Shown: one piece after another, positions 54,074 through 63,757 of the stretch
Layout: each line of letters opens with the position of its first letter
Position numbering within the stretch: the first letter of the stretch is position 1
Origin: CAVWXT01 sp963759115
GTDB taxonomy: Bacteria > Planctomycetota > Planctomycetia > Pirellulales > Thermoguttaceae
DNA: 64,000 bases
NCBI GenBank assembly: GCA_963759115.1
Contig: CAVWXT010000006.1
Coordinates: forward strand, 372,001 to 436,000
Reading direction: 5' to 3'
Notes under the pieces: model-generated
What the model was told of the DNA's origin: nothing
The model's database searches: none
Seen by the model: only the letters and a program-made list of their open reading frames with translations
Position numbers and translations under genes: made by a program

Positions 54074-55399
54074 CTACGGCAGCGGCTCGCCCCGATAACT
54101 CAGGTCCAAGAGGTCCATCGGGTGCATCACCGCCAGCGGCAGCCGGTTCCGCCGCACCTCGCGCTGGATTTGCAGCAGGCAGCCGGCGTTCGAGGCCAGC
54201 ACGATGCGGGCGCCCGTGCCGAGGACGTTCTCGATCTTTCGCCGCGCCAGCCGGTCCGACATCTCGGCCTCTTTGAGATTATACGTGCCGGCCGAGCCGC
54301 AGCAGATGCCCGTCTCCGGTAATTCGCGCAGTTCCAAGCCGGGCACCCTGGCCAACAGCCGCCGCGGGGCGGCCGTGATGCCCTGGGCATGGGCGAGGTG
54401 GCAGGCGTCGTGATACGTGGCCACTGCCGCGACGCGGCCCTGCGGCGGGATTATTCCCAACTCGTCGATAAATTCGTTGACGTCCTTCACCTTGGCGGCG
54501 AACTTCTCGCGGTGCGGCTGGAGGCCGTCGTGCCAGTGCAGGCCGTACTCCTTCATCATGGCCCCGCAGCCGGCATGATTCACGACGATGGCGTCGTAGC
54601 GGTCGAGCTCGAAGGCCACGAGGTTGGCGTCGGCCATCCGCCGGGCGCCGCGGCTGTCGCCGGCATGGAAGTGGATGGCCCCGCAACAACCTTGGTCGGG
54701 CGGGACGAACACGTCGCAGCCGTTCTGCTGCAACACGCGGAGGGTGGCCCAATGCGTGTGGCGGAACATGGCGTCGGCCACGCAACCGACGAAAAAGGCC
54801 ACGCGGGCCCGCTTTCGCCCCACCGCGGGCAGGAACCGCGGCAGTTTCGGCCCCGACTTCACCGGCGGCGGCAGCAGCGGCACCATGCGCCCTAACCGGC
54901 CGGGAATGAGTTTCAGCATGCCCATTCGCTCCGCCAGGTCCATCAGGCCCGTCTGCTGCGCTAGCCGCACGGGGGCCAGCAGCCGGCGCATCCGCTCGGC
55001 GTAGGGGAACAGTCGGAAGAGAATCAATTCGCGGAACCAGTCGTATTTCATTTCCGGCCGCCGGTCGGCCTGCTCGACTGCCAGGCGGAACGGCTCGATC
55101 AGCCGGCCGTACTGCACGCCGGAGGGACACGCCGTTTCGCACGCCCGGCAATCCAGGCACAATTCCAGGTGCCGGCGCATGTGATCCGTCAGCGCGGTGC
55201 GCCCTTCGGCCACCATCCGCATCAGTTGAATGCGGCCGCGGGGCCCGTCGTTCTCGTCGCCCACCTCGGTGAACGTTGGACAACTCGACGTACACAGCCC
55301 GCAGTGAACGCAGCGCAGGAACAGCTCGTGGCTGATGCCCGCGGCGGGATTGCCGTTTGCTTTGGCCGGTGGGTGGTGGTCGAAAACGTCGTGATTCAT
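54074..55399 (-). CDS. glcF: Glycolate oxidase iron-sulfur subunit GlcF
   Basis: 441 residues. Two ferredoxin-type Cys sets at 30-40 (CVHCGLCTSSCP) and about 84-95 (CLDCRACETACPSG) bind two 4Fe-4S clusters. Two CCG domains follow with DQGCCGAIHFHAGD at about 238 and TGICCGSAGTYNL at about 370. It accepts electrons from GlcD/GlcE and passes them to quinone when glycolate is oxidised to glyoxylate. The order on the strand is glcD, a toxin-antitoxin pair, two small membrane proteins, glcE, glcF. Good match to the usual 400-440 residues. Confidence 0.9.
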   Translation of the reverse strand: MNHDVFDHHPPAKANGNPAAGISHELFLRCVHCGLCTSSCPTFTEVGDENDGPRGRIQLMRMVAEGRTALTDHMRRHLELCLDCRACETACPSGVQYGRLIEPFRLAVEQADRRPEMKYDWFRELILFRLFPYAERMRRLLAPVRLAQQTGLMDLAERMGMLKLIPGRLGRMVPLLPPPVKSGPKLPRFLPAVGRKRARVAFFVGCVADAMFRHTHWATLRVLQQNGCDVFVPPDQGCCGAIHFHAGDSRGARRMADANLVAFELDRYDAIVVNHAGCGAMMKEYGLHWHDGLQPHREKFAAKVKDVNEFIDELGIIPPQGRVAAVATYHDACHLAHAQGITAAPRRLLARVPGLELRELPETGICCGSAGTYNLKEAEMSDRLARRKIENVLGTGARIVLASNAGCLLQIQREVRRNRLPLAVMHPMDLLDLSYRGEPLP

Positions 55400-55410
55400 T
55401 CTTTTTCAAT

Positions 55411-55464
55411 GTACTCCTCACGCTCCGCGTGAGGAAATCGCATCACGCGGAGCGTGATGAGTAC
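55411..55464. repeat. Palindromic element between glcE and glcF
   Basis: GTACTCCTCACGCTCCGCGT and on pairs with its mirror ACGCGGAGCGTGATGAGTAC across the whole 54 bases, and CACGCTCCGCGTG is itself a hairpin. Probably a REP-type hairpin. It may lower glcF read-through. Confidence 0.85.
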
Positions 55465-55486
55465 GAGATCGGCTAGCTGAAAGTCA

Positions 55487-56806
<1,320 letters not shown>

Positions 56807-56811
56807 GGTGA

Positions 56812-57153
56812 TTAGAACTCCCTCCTGTTGCCGCAACGTGCTTTGCGCAATGGAATCCAGAGGATTCCGCCGAAGAGAATTGCCAGCAAGCCGAACAGCG
56901 CGGCCGGAGCACCGATTCTGAAAAGCCAGGATCCGGCAACAATTCCATCGACAACTTCCTCTTCCGTCAGCACGACACCAGACCTGGCAATTCGACCAAA
57001 CAGCATGCATATGCCTCCGGCTACGAGCCCGATGCCGATCAGAGAGCACGCCGAGCCGATGGCCAGCGACACCTTCGCCATGCCGCGCAGCCAGTGAGCT
57101 TCGGCCGCACCCGCTTGTTCTTGCGGTGATCGGTATGCGTCGTCACCGGCCAT
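56812..57153 (-). CDS. Small membrane protein, two helices
   Basis: 113 residues. Two hydrophobic helices (about 27-52, SLAIGSACSLIGIGLVAGGI, and 76-100, GAPAALFGLLAILFGGILWI) enclose a short charged loop with VLTEEEVVDGI. The first 24 residues are polar (SPQEQAGAAEAHWLRG). Not recognised. It stops 5 bases before glcE begins, so it is in the same transcript, and may help hold the complex at the membrane, but that is inference only. Confidence 0.6.
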   Translation of the reverse strand: MAGDDAYRSPQEQAGAAEAHWLRGMAKVSLAIGSACSLIGIGLVAGGICMLFGRIARSGVVLTEEEVVDGIVAGSWLFRIGAPAALFGLLAILFGGILWIPLRKARCGNRREF

Positions 57154-57182
57154 GGCGTGTTCCTCTGTAAACCGCGCCGATG

Positions 57183-57452
57183 TTAACCAACAGTCAAAGC
57201 CCCAATGATCACAGTTGCCAAAGCGGCGAATCCGAGAAACAGGTTTCTCGCCCGTCTCGATTCACGAATCCAATGCCATTGTCTCATGTGGAGGAAGATG
57301 GCACTGGCCGCACATAGGAGCGAGCCGGTCAGGCTGCCCGCGACCATGACGGCAATGTCGGACTCGTGCCCAGGCACAACCGTGATTGCCGAGGCACACA
57401 GCGACGCTAGCAGAAGCAACGCACTCAGATACCAGCAGGTCCCGATGATCAT
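57183..57452 (-). CDS. Small membrane protein, three helices
   Basis: 89 residues. Hydrophobic runs at about 5-25, 32-54 and 68-88 should span the membrane; the middle loop carries HMRQWHWIRESRRAR. Not recognised. Followed 30 bases on by the other small membrane protein. Confidence 0.5.
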   Translation of the reverse strand: MIIGTCWYLSALLLLASLCASAITVVPGHESDIAVMVAGSLTGSLLCAASAIFLHMRQWHWIRESRRARNLFLGFAALATVIIGALTVG

Positions 57453-57489
57453 GGTTCTTTGGTCCCTTTGAGTGGGCCTGAAGTCGGCA

Positions 57490-57783
57490 TCAAACGCGCT
57501 GTTCCCAATACTCGGGGTCGCGATGAAGATGCATCACTGCGACCACGAAGATGCGGCCGGCGTGGATTTGATAGAGCACGCCGTAAGGGAAGCGATGCAA
57601 GATGTGACACCTGACATCACCGCCAATAACGCCAAACGCTTCCGGGGCTTGCACGATTCTCGAAATCGCCGCCTTTGCCTCTTGACGGAATTGCTTGCCG
57701 AGCCCTGATTTTTCCTGGTTGTACCAGCGGGCGGCGACAGCCAACTCGGCCCTGGCGTCGGGGTGAAAAGCGACCGCCTTCAT
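57490..57783 (-). CDS. RelE/ParE-family toxin
   Basis: 97 residues. The family pattern is clear: FHPDARAELAVAARWYNQEK at 6-25 (helical hairpin), FRQEAKAAISRIVQAPEAFG (32-51), then strands RCHILHRFPYGVLYQI and RIFVVAVMHLHRDPEYWEQR with the ParE/RelE strand pair and final Trp. It should poison DNA gyrase or cleave mRNA; which one cannot be told. Its ATG overlaps the antitoxin stop (ATGA at 57780-57783). It sits between glcE and glcD, an unusual place. Confidence 0.8.
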   Translation of the reverse strand: MKAVAFHPDARAELAVAARWYNQEKSGLGKQFRQEAKAAISRIVQAPEAFGVIGGDVRCHILHRFPYGVLYQIHAGRIFVVAVMHLHRDPEYWEQRV

Positions 57784-58009
57784 CCGACCTCCTGCTCCAA
57801 TTCCCGGAATACTTCTTCCGCCGGGACGCCCCGCACCTTGCCACTGATCAGTTCTTCAGCACGCCGTTTCGCTACATCGAGCCACTGCCTGCTCACCTCC
57901 GGCGCGTCGTCCTCCTCCAGGCTGGCAAGCAACTGCCGCGCTAGAGCGCGCGGCTGGAGGCCGGCAGACCGAGCAACTCAATGGCCAGCTTTTCCATCTG
58001 CGTCGACAT
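57780..58009 (-). CDS. Antitoxin of the addiction-module type (TIGR02574-like), one frameshift
   Basis: Repaired length about 76 residues. MSTQMEKLAIELLGLPASSR then, after restoring one C near 57943 (GCGCTCTAG), ALLARQLLASLEEDDAPEVS and RRAEELISGKVRGVPAEEVF. The pattern, a helix, a SRxxLAxxLLxSL block, and an end rich in EE with the VPAEEV block, is typical of partners of ParE-type toxins. GAGTGGAG precedes the ATG. If the frameshift is real the cell would carry an unopposed toxin, so error or a truncated antitoxin should be tested. Confidence 0.75.
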
Positions 58010-58151
58010 CTCCACTCCTCCTTTCCTTCTGGGCATGGATCGTCCTACCGGTATTCTACCACGCGGCTGCCGGTTCGAGCAATTTGGACGCCTTGAAGCC
58101 TCCTCCGTCGCCTTTCTCCTCTCTCCCTTCTCGTCCCTCGGCCCTCGCCCC

Positions 58152-59651
58152 TCATCCTTCCGGAATCAATTTCCCCGGGTTGAACCGCCCCGTGGGATCG
58201 AACGCCTGCCGCACGCGACGCATGGCCTCCAGATCGGCGGGGGCGAAGAGCCGGTCCATCAGGCCGATCTTCTCCACGCCGATGCCGTGTTCGGCCGTGA
58301 TGCTGCCGCCGCAGGCGATGCACTCCAGGAGAATCTCCCGCCCCGCGGCCACCGCCCGTTCCACTTGTGCCCGATCGCGCTCGTCGAACAGCAGCACGGG
58401 GTGGATATTGCCATCGCCGGCGTGGGCCACGTTGACAATGCGAATCTGGTGCTTCCGTCCGATTTCGACCGTGCGGCGAATGATCTCCGGCAAGCGGGTC
58501 CGCGGCACCACGCCGTCCTCGGTCATGTAGCTCGGGCTGAGCCGACCGATCGCGCCGGCGGCCGACTTGCGACACTTCCACAACAGGTCGCGCTCCGCGG
58601 GGGACGAGGCTTGTGGCACCTCTCTCGCCCCGAACCGCCGGCAAAACGCCACGATCAACTCTTGTTGGCCATCCAGTCCGGCGGCCGGCCCATCGACCTC
58701 GATCACCAGCACCGCGCCGGCGTCGGGCGGGAAGCCGAAATGGTAGGCCGCTTCCACCGCCGCCAGAATCCCCTGGTCCATCAGTTCCATAGCCGCGGGA
58801 ATGATGCCGGCCGCGATGATCTGACTCACGGCGCGGGTGGCGTCGTCGACCGAGTCGAAGATCGCCCGCATCGCCCGGTAGTCCTGCGGATTGGGCGTCA
58901 GCCGAACCCAGACCTTGGTGATGATGGCCAGCGTGCCTTCGCTGCCCACCAACACGCCCAACAGGTCCAAGCCGGCCAGATGATCGACCGGGCCGAGTTG
59001 CAGGATCGAGCCGTCGCGCAGAACGGCCTCGACGCCGAGCACGTGGTTCACCGTCACGCCGTACTTGAGCGTGTGCGGGCCGCCGGCGTTGGTGGCCACG
59101 TTGCCGCCGATCGTGCTGGCGCCCTGGCTCGACGGATCGGGGGCGTAGTGATAGCCGGTGCCGGCCAGCGCCTGCGTAAGCCGCAGGTTGGGCACGCCCG
59201 CCTCGACCACCGCCATGCGATTGCGGAGGTCGATCTCCAGGACCTTGTTCATTCGCGTCAGCATGACGACCACGGCGCCGCTGAAAAATCGAGCCGCCGA
59301 AGGGGACAGTCCCATTTTTCCGGCGGCGTCACTGGTTGGCGAGTCAACCTCACTTGCGCCGGAAAAATTGGGACAGTCCCCAGAGCCAGTCCGCATTTCT
59401 CCGTCCAGTGGCAGACAACCGCCGGCCAAACTGGTTCCGGCGCCGCGGGCGACCATCGGCGCGCCGTGACGCTGACACACCTTGGCCACGTCCGCGACCT
59501 GGTCGGCGGAGCGAGGAAGCACCACTGCCGCGGGCCGCCGGCGTTCGATGGTGAAGGCGTCGCAATCGTAGACCGCCAGTTCCGACGGCGCCGAGAGCAC
59601 GTTCTCGCGGCCGATTGCTGCGCGGAGGTCGGAAAGGAGCGGAGAGAACAT
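58152..59651 (-). CDS. glcD: Glycolate oxidase FAD subunit GlcD, with a repeat-coded insert
   Basis: 499 residues. The FAD domain (about 25-260) reads DCDAFTIERRRPAAVVLPRS, GAGTSLAGGCLPLDG, then (after an insert) AVVVMLTRMNKVLEIDLRNR, ASTIGGNVATNAGGPHTLKY and LLGVLVGSEGTLAIITKVWV. The C-terminal part has VVNVAHAGDGNIHPVLLFDE, and STAGGSITAEHGIGVEK near the end. Residues about 80-120 (MRTGSGDCPNFSGASEVDSP and on) separate two strands that are adjacent in relatives and are coded by the palindrome at 59302-59381. GlcD oxidises glycolate. An IS now lies 15 bases before its ATG, and no ribosome site remains. Confidence 0.85.
   Translation of the reverse strand: MFSPLLSDLRAAIGRENVLSAPSELAVYDCDAFTIERRRPAAVVLPRSADQVADVAKVCQRHGAPMVARGAGTSLAGGCLPLDGEMRTGSGDCPNFSGASEVDSPTSDAAGKMGLSPSAARFFSGAVVVMLTRMNKVLEIDLRNRMAVVEAGVPNLRLTQALAGTGYHYAPDPSSQGASTIGGNVATNAGGPHTLKYGVTVNHVLGVEAVLRDGSILQLGPVDHLAGLDLLGVLVGSEGTLAIITKVWVRLTPNPQDYRAMRAIFDSVDDATRAVSQIIAAGIIPAAMELMDQGILAAVEAAYHFGFPPDAGAVLVIEVDGPAAGLDGQQELIVAFCRRFGAREVPQASSPAERDLLWKCRKSAAGAIGRLSPSYMTEDGVVPRTRLPEIIRRTVEIGRKHQIRIVNVAHAGDGNIHPVLLFDERDRAQVERAVAAGREILLECIACGGSITAEHGIGVEKIGLMDRLFAPADLEAMRRVRQAFDPTGRFNPGKLIPEG
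59302..59381. repeat. 80-bp palindromic repeat inside glcD (GGGGACAGTCCC family)
   Basis: Arms GGGGACAGTCCCATTTTTCC (from 59302) and GGAAAAATTGGGACAGTCCC (to 59380) form a 23-base near-perfect inverted repeat. The frame stays open through it. The same arms occur between genes at 28665-28727. Confidence 0.9.
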
Positions 59652-59666
59652 AGTGGCTAGTGGGCG

Positions 59667-61124
59667 AGTGTCAGTACGTTAAGGTCACTTTTTTGTTGAA
59701 ACAATGGCAAGTGTCAATAGGTTAAGGTCACTCTTGGAAGGGACGTTTTGGCAGGGTGTAGGACACCTTGTTCAAGAGTGGCTGATCGGTTGGCTCGCGG
59801 CGTCGCAAGGCAGAGAAGCGGATAGTGTTGTCGTCCAAATTGACCTCCGCACGAACGAGGCGGTGCAGCCAATGTCGATCGACCGCAAACGCATGACCGA
59901 GAAGGCTGGCCCGACCGTGGTCGTCGGTACGTCGCAAGAAGACGATCATTCCGCGCGGAGCACGTTGCAGGTCCAGACGCCAATGTTTTGGAAACGGCCG
60001 ACGGCGCGGCGAGGCTTCGATACGGGCGCTGCTGCGCTTTCGCGCCGCCGCGATGTACTTGGCCGATCGCTGGCTCAGGCCGCGGATCGAAGCGTGTGTG
60101 AATCGCGACCAGACCTTGGCTTGCCACCGGCCGTTGTAGCTCTCGATGGCCGCCTGAAAACCGGTCTCGTTCGGCGGCGCAAAGACAGGCGTTACGCCCA
60201 GGCTCAAGCACAACCGGATCACGCGTCCCACGGTGTCGGCGTACTGCCGAGGACCGTGAAACCGATTGTCGTTGTCGAACTGCGCGTAGGCGGGAAGCCC
60301 TACCGAACGCCAGTGTTCCACCAGGGCGTTCACCACCATCTTGGCGCTGACGGCCTGGGCGATCCAGGTTGCGGGCAGACCGCCATGCAGCGATATTCCC
60401 GTCAAAACGGCCACATGGGGCCCACCACGAATTGCCAGACCTTCGATCGTGTCGAAACTGTCCAATTCGGCCTTTGCCGCTGCAACCGCGGGAAGATACC
60501 AACCTCGTGGCGGCGATGGACGACGAACTCGTCGGCGGCCATCCAGGACACCATGACGCCGCAGAATCCGGCCGATCGTGGAAATCGAGAGCAACGGCGC
60601 GATCCCGCGGGTTTCCATTTCGCGTCGAATGGCCGCAGCGCCAAACTCTCCCAGCGGGCTGTGGTCCTTCAGCCGACGACGGATGGTCAACACCTCCTGC
60701 TCGCGGGAACCCTTCGTACGTCGCGTTCGATGGGGAGCCGAGGAAAGACCGTTCCAATCGACACGATTCAGCCTTTGCCCCTGAGCACGTTGAAACCATC
60801 GTTGCACGGTACAAAGCGCAACGCCGAAGCGAACCGCTACGGTACGCTGAGAAGCTCCGCGCCGCACCGCAGCCACGATCTGACGTCGTCGTTCGGTGGG
60901 ACTGTTTTTGAACCATCACAAGTAACTCCAGGGGTTTCTGGGTTGGTATCGCAGCAATGCGATTCAACCACAAGCCCACCCCTCGGCTCGGCGTCCGGCA
61001 TGGCCGGGGGCGGAACTCCAGTCGGGCTACGCCCTCCTTCCGTTCCGCCCCCGGCCATGCCCTGTTTTACTCCACAAATGACCTTAACGTACTGACATCT
61101 AAGTGACCTTAACGTACTGACACT
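59667..61124 (-). mobile_element. IS481/IS3-like element with doubled inverted repeats (1,458 bp)
   Basis: Perfect outer inverted repeats AGTGTCAGTACGTTAAGGTC at 59667 and its complement ending 61124 (about 24 bases). A second, internal pair is present: AGTGTCAATAGGTTAAGGTC at about 59710, and the complement of GTCAGTACGTTAAGGT at about 61078-61096. It is inserted 15 bases before glcD within a CTAGCCACTAACC tract. No clear target duplication. Confidence 0.85.
59728..60876 (-). CDS. Integrase-core (rve) transposase
   Basis: 382 residues, GTG start at 60876. An N-terminal HTH (ASQRTVAVRFGVALCTVQRW at about 8-27) and a helical linker lead to the DDE core: first Asp near HVAVLTGISLHGGLP (variant), the second in AYAQFDNDNRFHGP, the Glu in ETGFQAAIESYNGRWQ. 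The C-terminus holds the usual basic DNA-binding strands (KHWRLDLQRAPRG). The family is close to IS481 with some IS3 likeness; the assignment is from motifs. No frameshift, so the element could be active. Confidence 0.8.
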   Translation of the reverse strand: MAAVRRGASQRTVAVRFGVALCTVQRWFQRAQGQRLNRVDWNGLSSAPHRTRRTKGSREQEVLTIRRRLKDHSPLGEFGAAAIRREMETRGIAPLLSISTIGRILRRHGVLDGRRRVRRPSPPRGWYLPAVAAAKAELDSFDTIEGLAIRGGPHVAVLTGISLHGGLPATWIAQAVSAKMVVNALVEHWRSVGLPAYAQFDNDNRFHGPRQYADTVGRVIRLCLSLGVTPVFAPPNETGFQAAIESYNGRWQAKVWSRFTHASIRGLSQRSAKYIAAARKRSSARIEASPRRRPFPKHWRLDLQRAPRGMIVFLRRTDDHGRASLLGHAFAVDRHWLHRLVRAEVNLDDNTIRFSALRRREPTDQPLLNKVSYTLPKRPFQE

Positions 61125-61203
61125 TCGCCGCTAGTGGTTAGTGGCTAGTCACTGACCACTAACCACTGTCCACTCGATTATAGCCCTTTTGACCGGCCCG
61201 TGC

Positions 61204-61512
61204 CTACTTCTTGACCGGACGGCCCAACTTCTGCTCGACGCTGGACACTTTGCCGTCGAGCCGGCCGGTGCGACCCTTGCGGTAGTCGAGCTTGATCGAA
61301 CACTCGATGCGATCGCAATCGACGGCCAGGGCGTCGAAACACTGCTTCACCACGCCCAGCAGCGAATCGAGATCGCCTTCCAGGGTGGTGCCCATCGCGT
61401 GGCAACGGTAGTCGAGGCCGCTGCGGTCGACGACGTCGAGGCAGCGGGCGACATAAGGGCTGACGCTAGCCCCCTTATCAAGGGGGAAGATGCTGAAGTC
61501 GAGGACGACCAT
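61204..61512 (-). CDS. MTH1187-family (thiamine-binding-like) protein
   Basis: 102 residues from the ATG at 61512, which has AAGGAGA in front; the frame extends 16 codons further without likeness. The DUF77/MTH1187 pattern is clear: VVLDFSIFPLDKGASVSPYV (2-21), then SGLDYRCHAMGTTLEGDLDS, and the ending KLDYRKGRTGRLDGKVSSVE. Members bind small ligands such as thiamine pyrimidine (YkoF-like), often as part of transport or stress genes. It stands between two IS elements; its upstream region is disturbed by the large IS ending at 61572. Confidence 0.75.
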   Translation of the reverse strand: MVVLDFSIFPLDKGASVSPYVARCLDVVDRSGLDYRCHAMGTTLEGDLDSLLGVVKQCFDALAVDCDRIECSIKLDYRKGRTGRLDGKVSSVEQKLGRPVKK

Positions 61513-61571
61513 GATCGAGAGTCTCCTTACGCCGGAGTGAAGTCGGACGAGCCTTTCCACATTTTGGATTG

Positions 61572-63727
61572 TGGAGTGCGGCGATTTATCAGCCTTTTTC
61601 TAGGGCTTATTGATTGGCCCCTATCATAGCAAGCCGTCCGGTTCTTGTCGCGATACTGGCCACGCCGGGCACTTGATAGACTAATTAAAATGGCGGATAA
61701 TGTAAGTCTATACGCAGCAAATGGTTAGGTAATGAGGCATAATCCGCCATATTTAATTAGCCTTTTGTGCCCCTTCCTGTTATCATCTTGGCAGAAGAAC
61801 CGGCCGCGCGGCCGGGCAAGCCCACTGCGTTTATGGAGGAGGCAGACATGGCACAGTTCGATCGGAAGAAACACGTCCTGGTCGGCCTCGCCGGTCAATT
61901 GAAGGTCCCCGACGACGACCATATCACCCCAAAACTGCTGATGCTCACGGAAGGGGAATGCGACGGCCTGGGGCCACTCCAGGCCGCCCGCAAGTTCGGC
62001 TATAGCCGCCAGCGCTACTTCCAACTCCGCACCGCCTTCGCCAAACAGGGCGCACGGGCGCTGGACAATCAGAAGCGCGGCCCGAAAACCCATTACCGCC
62101 GCACGGCGGAAGTTGTCCGCCAAGTGGTGCGGCACCGCTTCCTGGATCCCGAGGCTTCGCCGCAGGTGATCGCCCAAAAGCTCGTGCAGAGCGGTTGGAC
62201 GATCAGCATCCGCAGCGTGGAAAGGGTGCTGGCCGAGTACGGCCTGCAAAAAAAACTCCACAGGTTCCGCCCCAGGCCGGAAAGCGAACCCGTCGAGGCG
62301 CGGCTCACTCACAAACTGGTCCAGCACGTCGAAGGCGATCCGAGGAGCATTGAACGCGGCGTCCGCCAGCGGCTGGCCGATAAGATCAGCGACAACATGG
62401 CGGGCCTCTGGCTGTTGGTCGCAGAACACCTGCGGCTGGGGACGTGGGACCTGCTCCGCGCCTGGACGCAACAGCCCGCCGAGCGGATCGAACCGCGCCT
62501 GGCGCTGCAACTGGTGCATGAAGCGGCGCTGTGCAGCAACGGGCTCCGCGCGGGGCGTTGCTTGACGCTCCGCGGCTTCGAGCCCCTCAACGGACTGCCC
62601 TTCCTGGCGGAGGACACTACGGTGCATGAGGTGCTGGGCGGCGCGAGCGTGGCCCACACCCAGGAACTGCAGGTGGCCTTGGGGAAACTCCGCCGTGCCT
62701 CCGGGCATTACCAAGGAAAACTGCTGCTGATCGACCCGCACCGCGCGCCGAGCTACAGCCAGCGGCACATGCGCAGACGCCAGAAGGAGAGCGGCTCCCG
62801 GCCCATCAAGACGGCGCAGACCTTCTTCTGCCTGGATGGCGACAGCGCGCAGCCGCTGTGTTTCACGGTGGCCAATTCCGCCCGGACCGTGAGCCAGGCG
62901 ACGCCTGAGTTGCTGCGCATGGCCGGGGAAATCCTCGCGCCGCTGCCGGAGCACACGTTGGTGGCCGCCGACACGGAGCACTTCGCCGTGGAACTGGTAG
63001 ACTACGTCCATACGGAGACCTCCTTCGACCTCATCACGCCCATCCCCAACCGGCAGAGCGACCGGAAGCGCTGGCGGCAGATTCCGGCCGCGGTATTTAA
63101 GCCCCATTGGGCGGGCTACGCCACGGCAGTCCTGCGCTACACGCCCCACCATAGCCGCGGCGGCCCGTACTACGAACTCGTGCAACGCCAGGGAGAGCGC
63201 CCGGAGGATTGGCAGTTCAACGGCTTCTTCTCCACCACCAACCGCGATCCGCTCGACGCCCTCACCCGCGATTATCCCCATCGCTGGCACATCGAGGAGT
63301 TCTTCAACTTCGACCAGTCGTTAGGTTGGAGACGGGCGGGCACGATGAACACCAACATCCGTTACGGCCAAATGACGACGGCCTTGGTGGCGCAGACCGT
63401 GATCCATCAGTTCCGCAAGCGACTTGGAGAGCCCTTCGCACACTGGGATGCCAGACACTTGGCGTCCGATATCTTCCGCGGACTGGACGGCGACATCCGC
63501 GTGAAGGACAATACCATCCTCGTTACCTACTACAATGCTCCTAACGCGGAACGCCTGCGGGCCGAGTACGAAGACTTGCCGGCCAAGCTCAGGGCCGAAG
63601 GCGTCGCGCCAGGCATCCCCTGGCTCTATGGATTCGAACTCGACTTCCGCTTCCGGTAGCCTGCCCCCGCCGACAGAAGGTAAAATTAATAAGCCCTAGA
63701 AAAAGGCTGATAAATCGCCGCACTCCA
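61572..63727 (+). mobile_element. IS4-superfamily-like element (2,156 bp)
   Basis: Inverted repeats of about 39 bases, identical, starting TGGAGTGCGGCGATTTATC at 61572 and ending with the complement at 63727. It codes for one large transposase. The outer 15 bases are shared with the MITE-like element at 33516-33616. Confidence 0.9.
61848..63659 (+). CDS. Large DDE transposase
   Basis: About 603 residues from the ATG at 61848 (GGAGGAGG upstream; an earlier in-frame start at 61767 is possible). HTH-like segments occupy the first 200 residues (PLQAARKFGYSRQRYFQLRT; GWTISIRSVERVLAEYGLQK). The DDE fold reads TFFCLDGDSAQ, then TLVAADTEHFAVELV, then the Glu in YPHRWHIEEFFNFDQSLGWR. The HRWxIExxF block places it near IS4/IS1634 types but it is larger than most. 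No frameshift in the 1.8 kb, so it is probably active. Sits 60 bases before the MTH1187 gene in divergent direction. Confidence 0.8.
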   Translation: MAQFDRKKHVLVGLAGQLKVPDDDHITPKLLMLTEGECDGLGPLQAARKFGYSRQRYFQLRTAFAKQGARALDNQKRGPKTHYRRTAEVVRQVVRHRFLDPEASPQVIAQKLVQSGWTISIRSVERVLAEYGLQKKLHRFRPRPESEPVEARLTHKLVQHVEGDPRSIERGVRQRLADKISDNMAGLWLLVAEHLRLGTWDLLRAWTQQPAERIEPRLALQLVHEAALCSNGLRAGRCLTLRGFEPLNGLPFLAEDTTVHEVLGGASVAHTQELQVALGKLRRASGHYQGKLLLIDPHRAPSYSQRHMRRRQKESGSRPIKTAQTFFCLDGDSAQPLCFTVANSARTVSQATPELLRMAGEILAPLPEHTLVAADTEHFAVELVDYVHTETSFDLITPIPNRQSDRKRWRQIPAAVFKPHWAGYATAVLRYTPHHSRGGPYYELVQRQGERPEDWQFNGFFSTTNRDPLDALTRDYPHRWHIEEFFNFDQSLGWRRAGTMNTNIRYGQMTTALVAQTVIHQFRKRLGEPFAHWDARHLASDIFRGLDGDIRVKDNTILVTYYNAPNAERLRAEYEDLPAKLRAEGVAPGIPWLYGFELDFRFR

Positions 63728-63757
63728 AAGGCGGACGAACTCTAAACGCAATACCGT

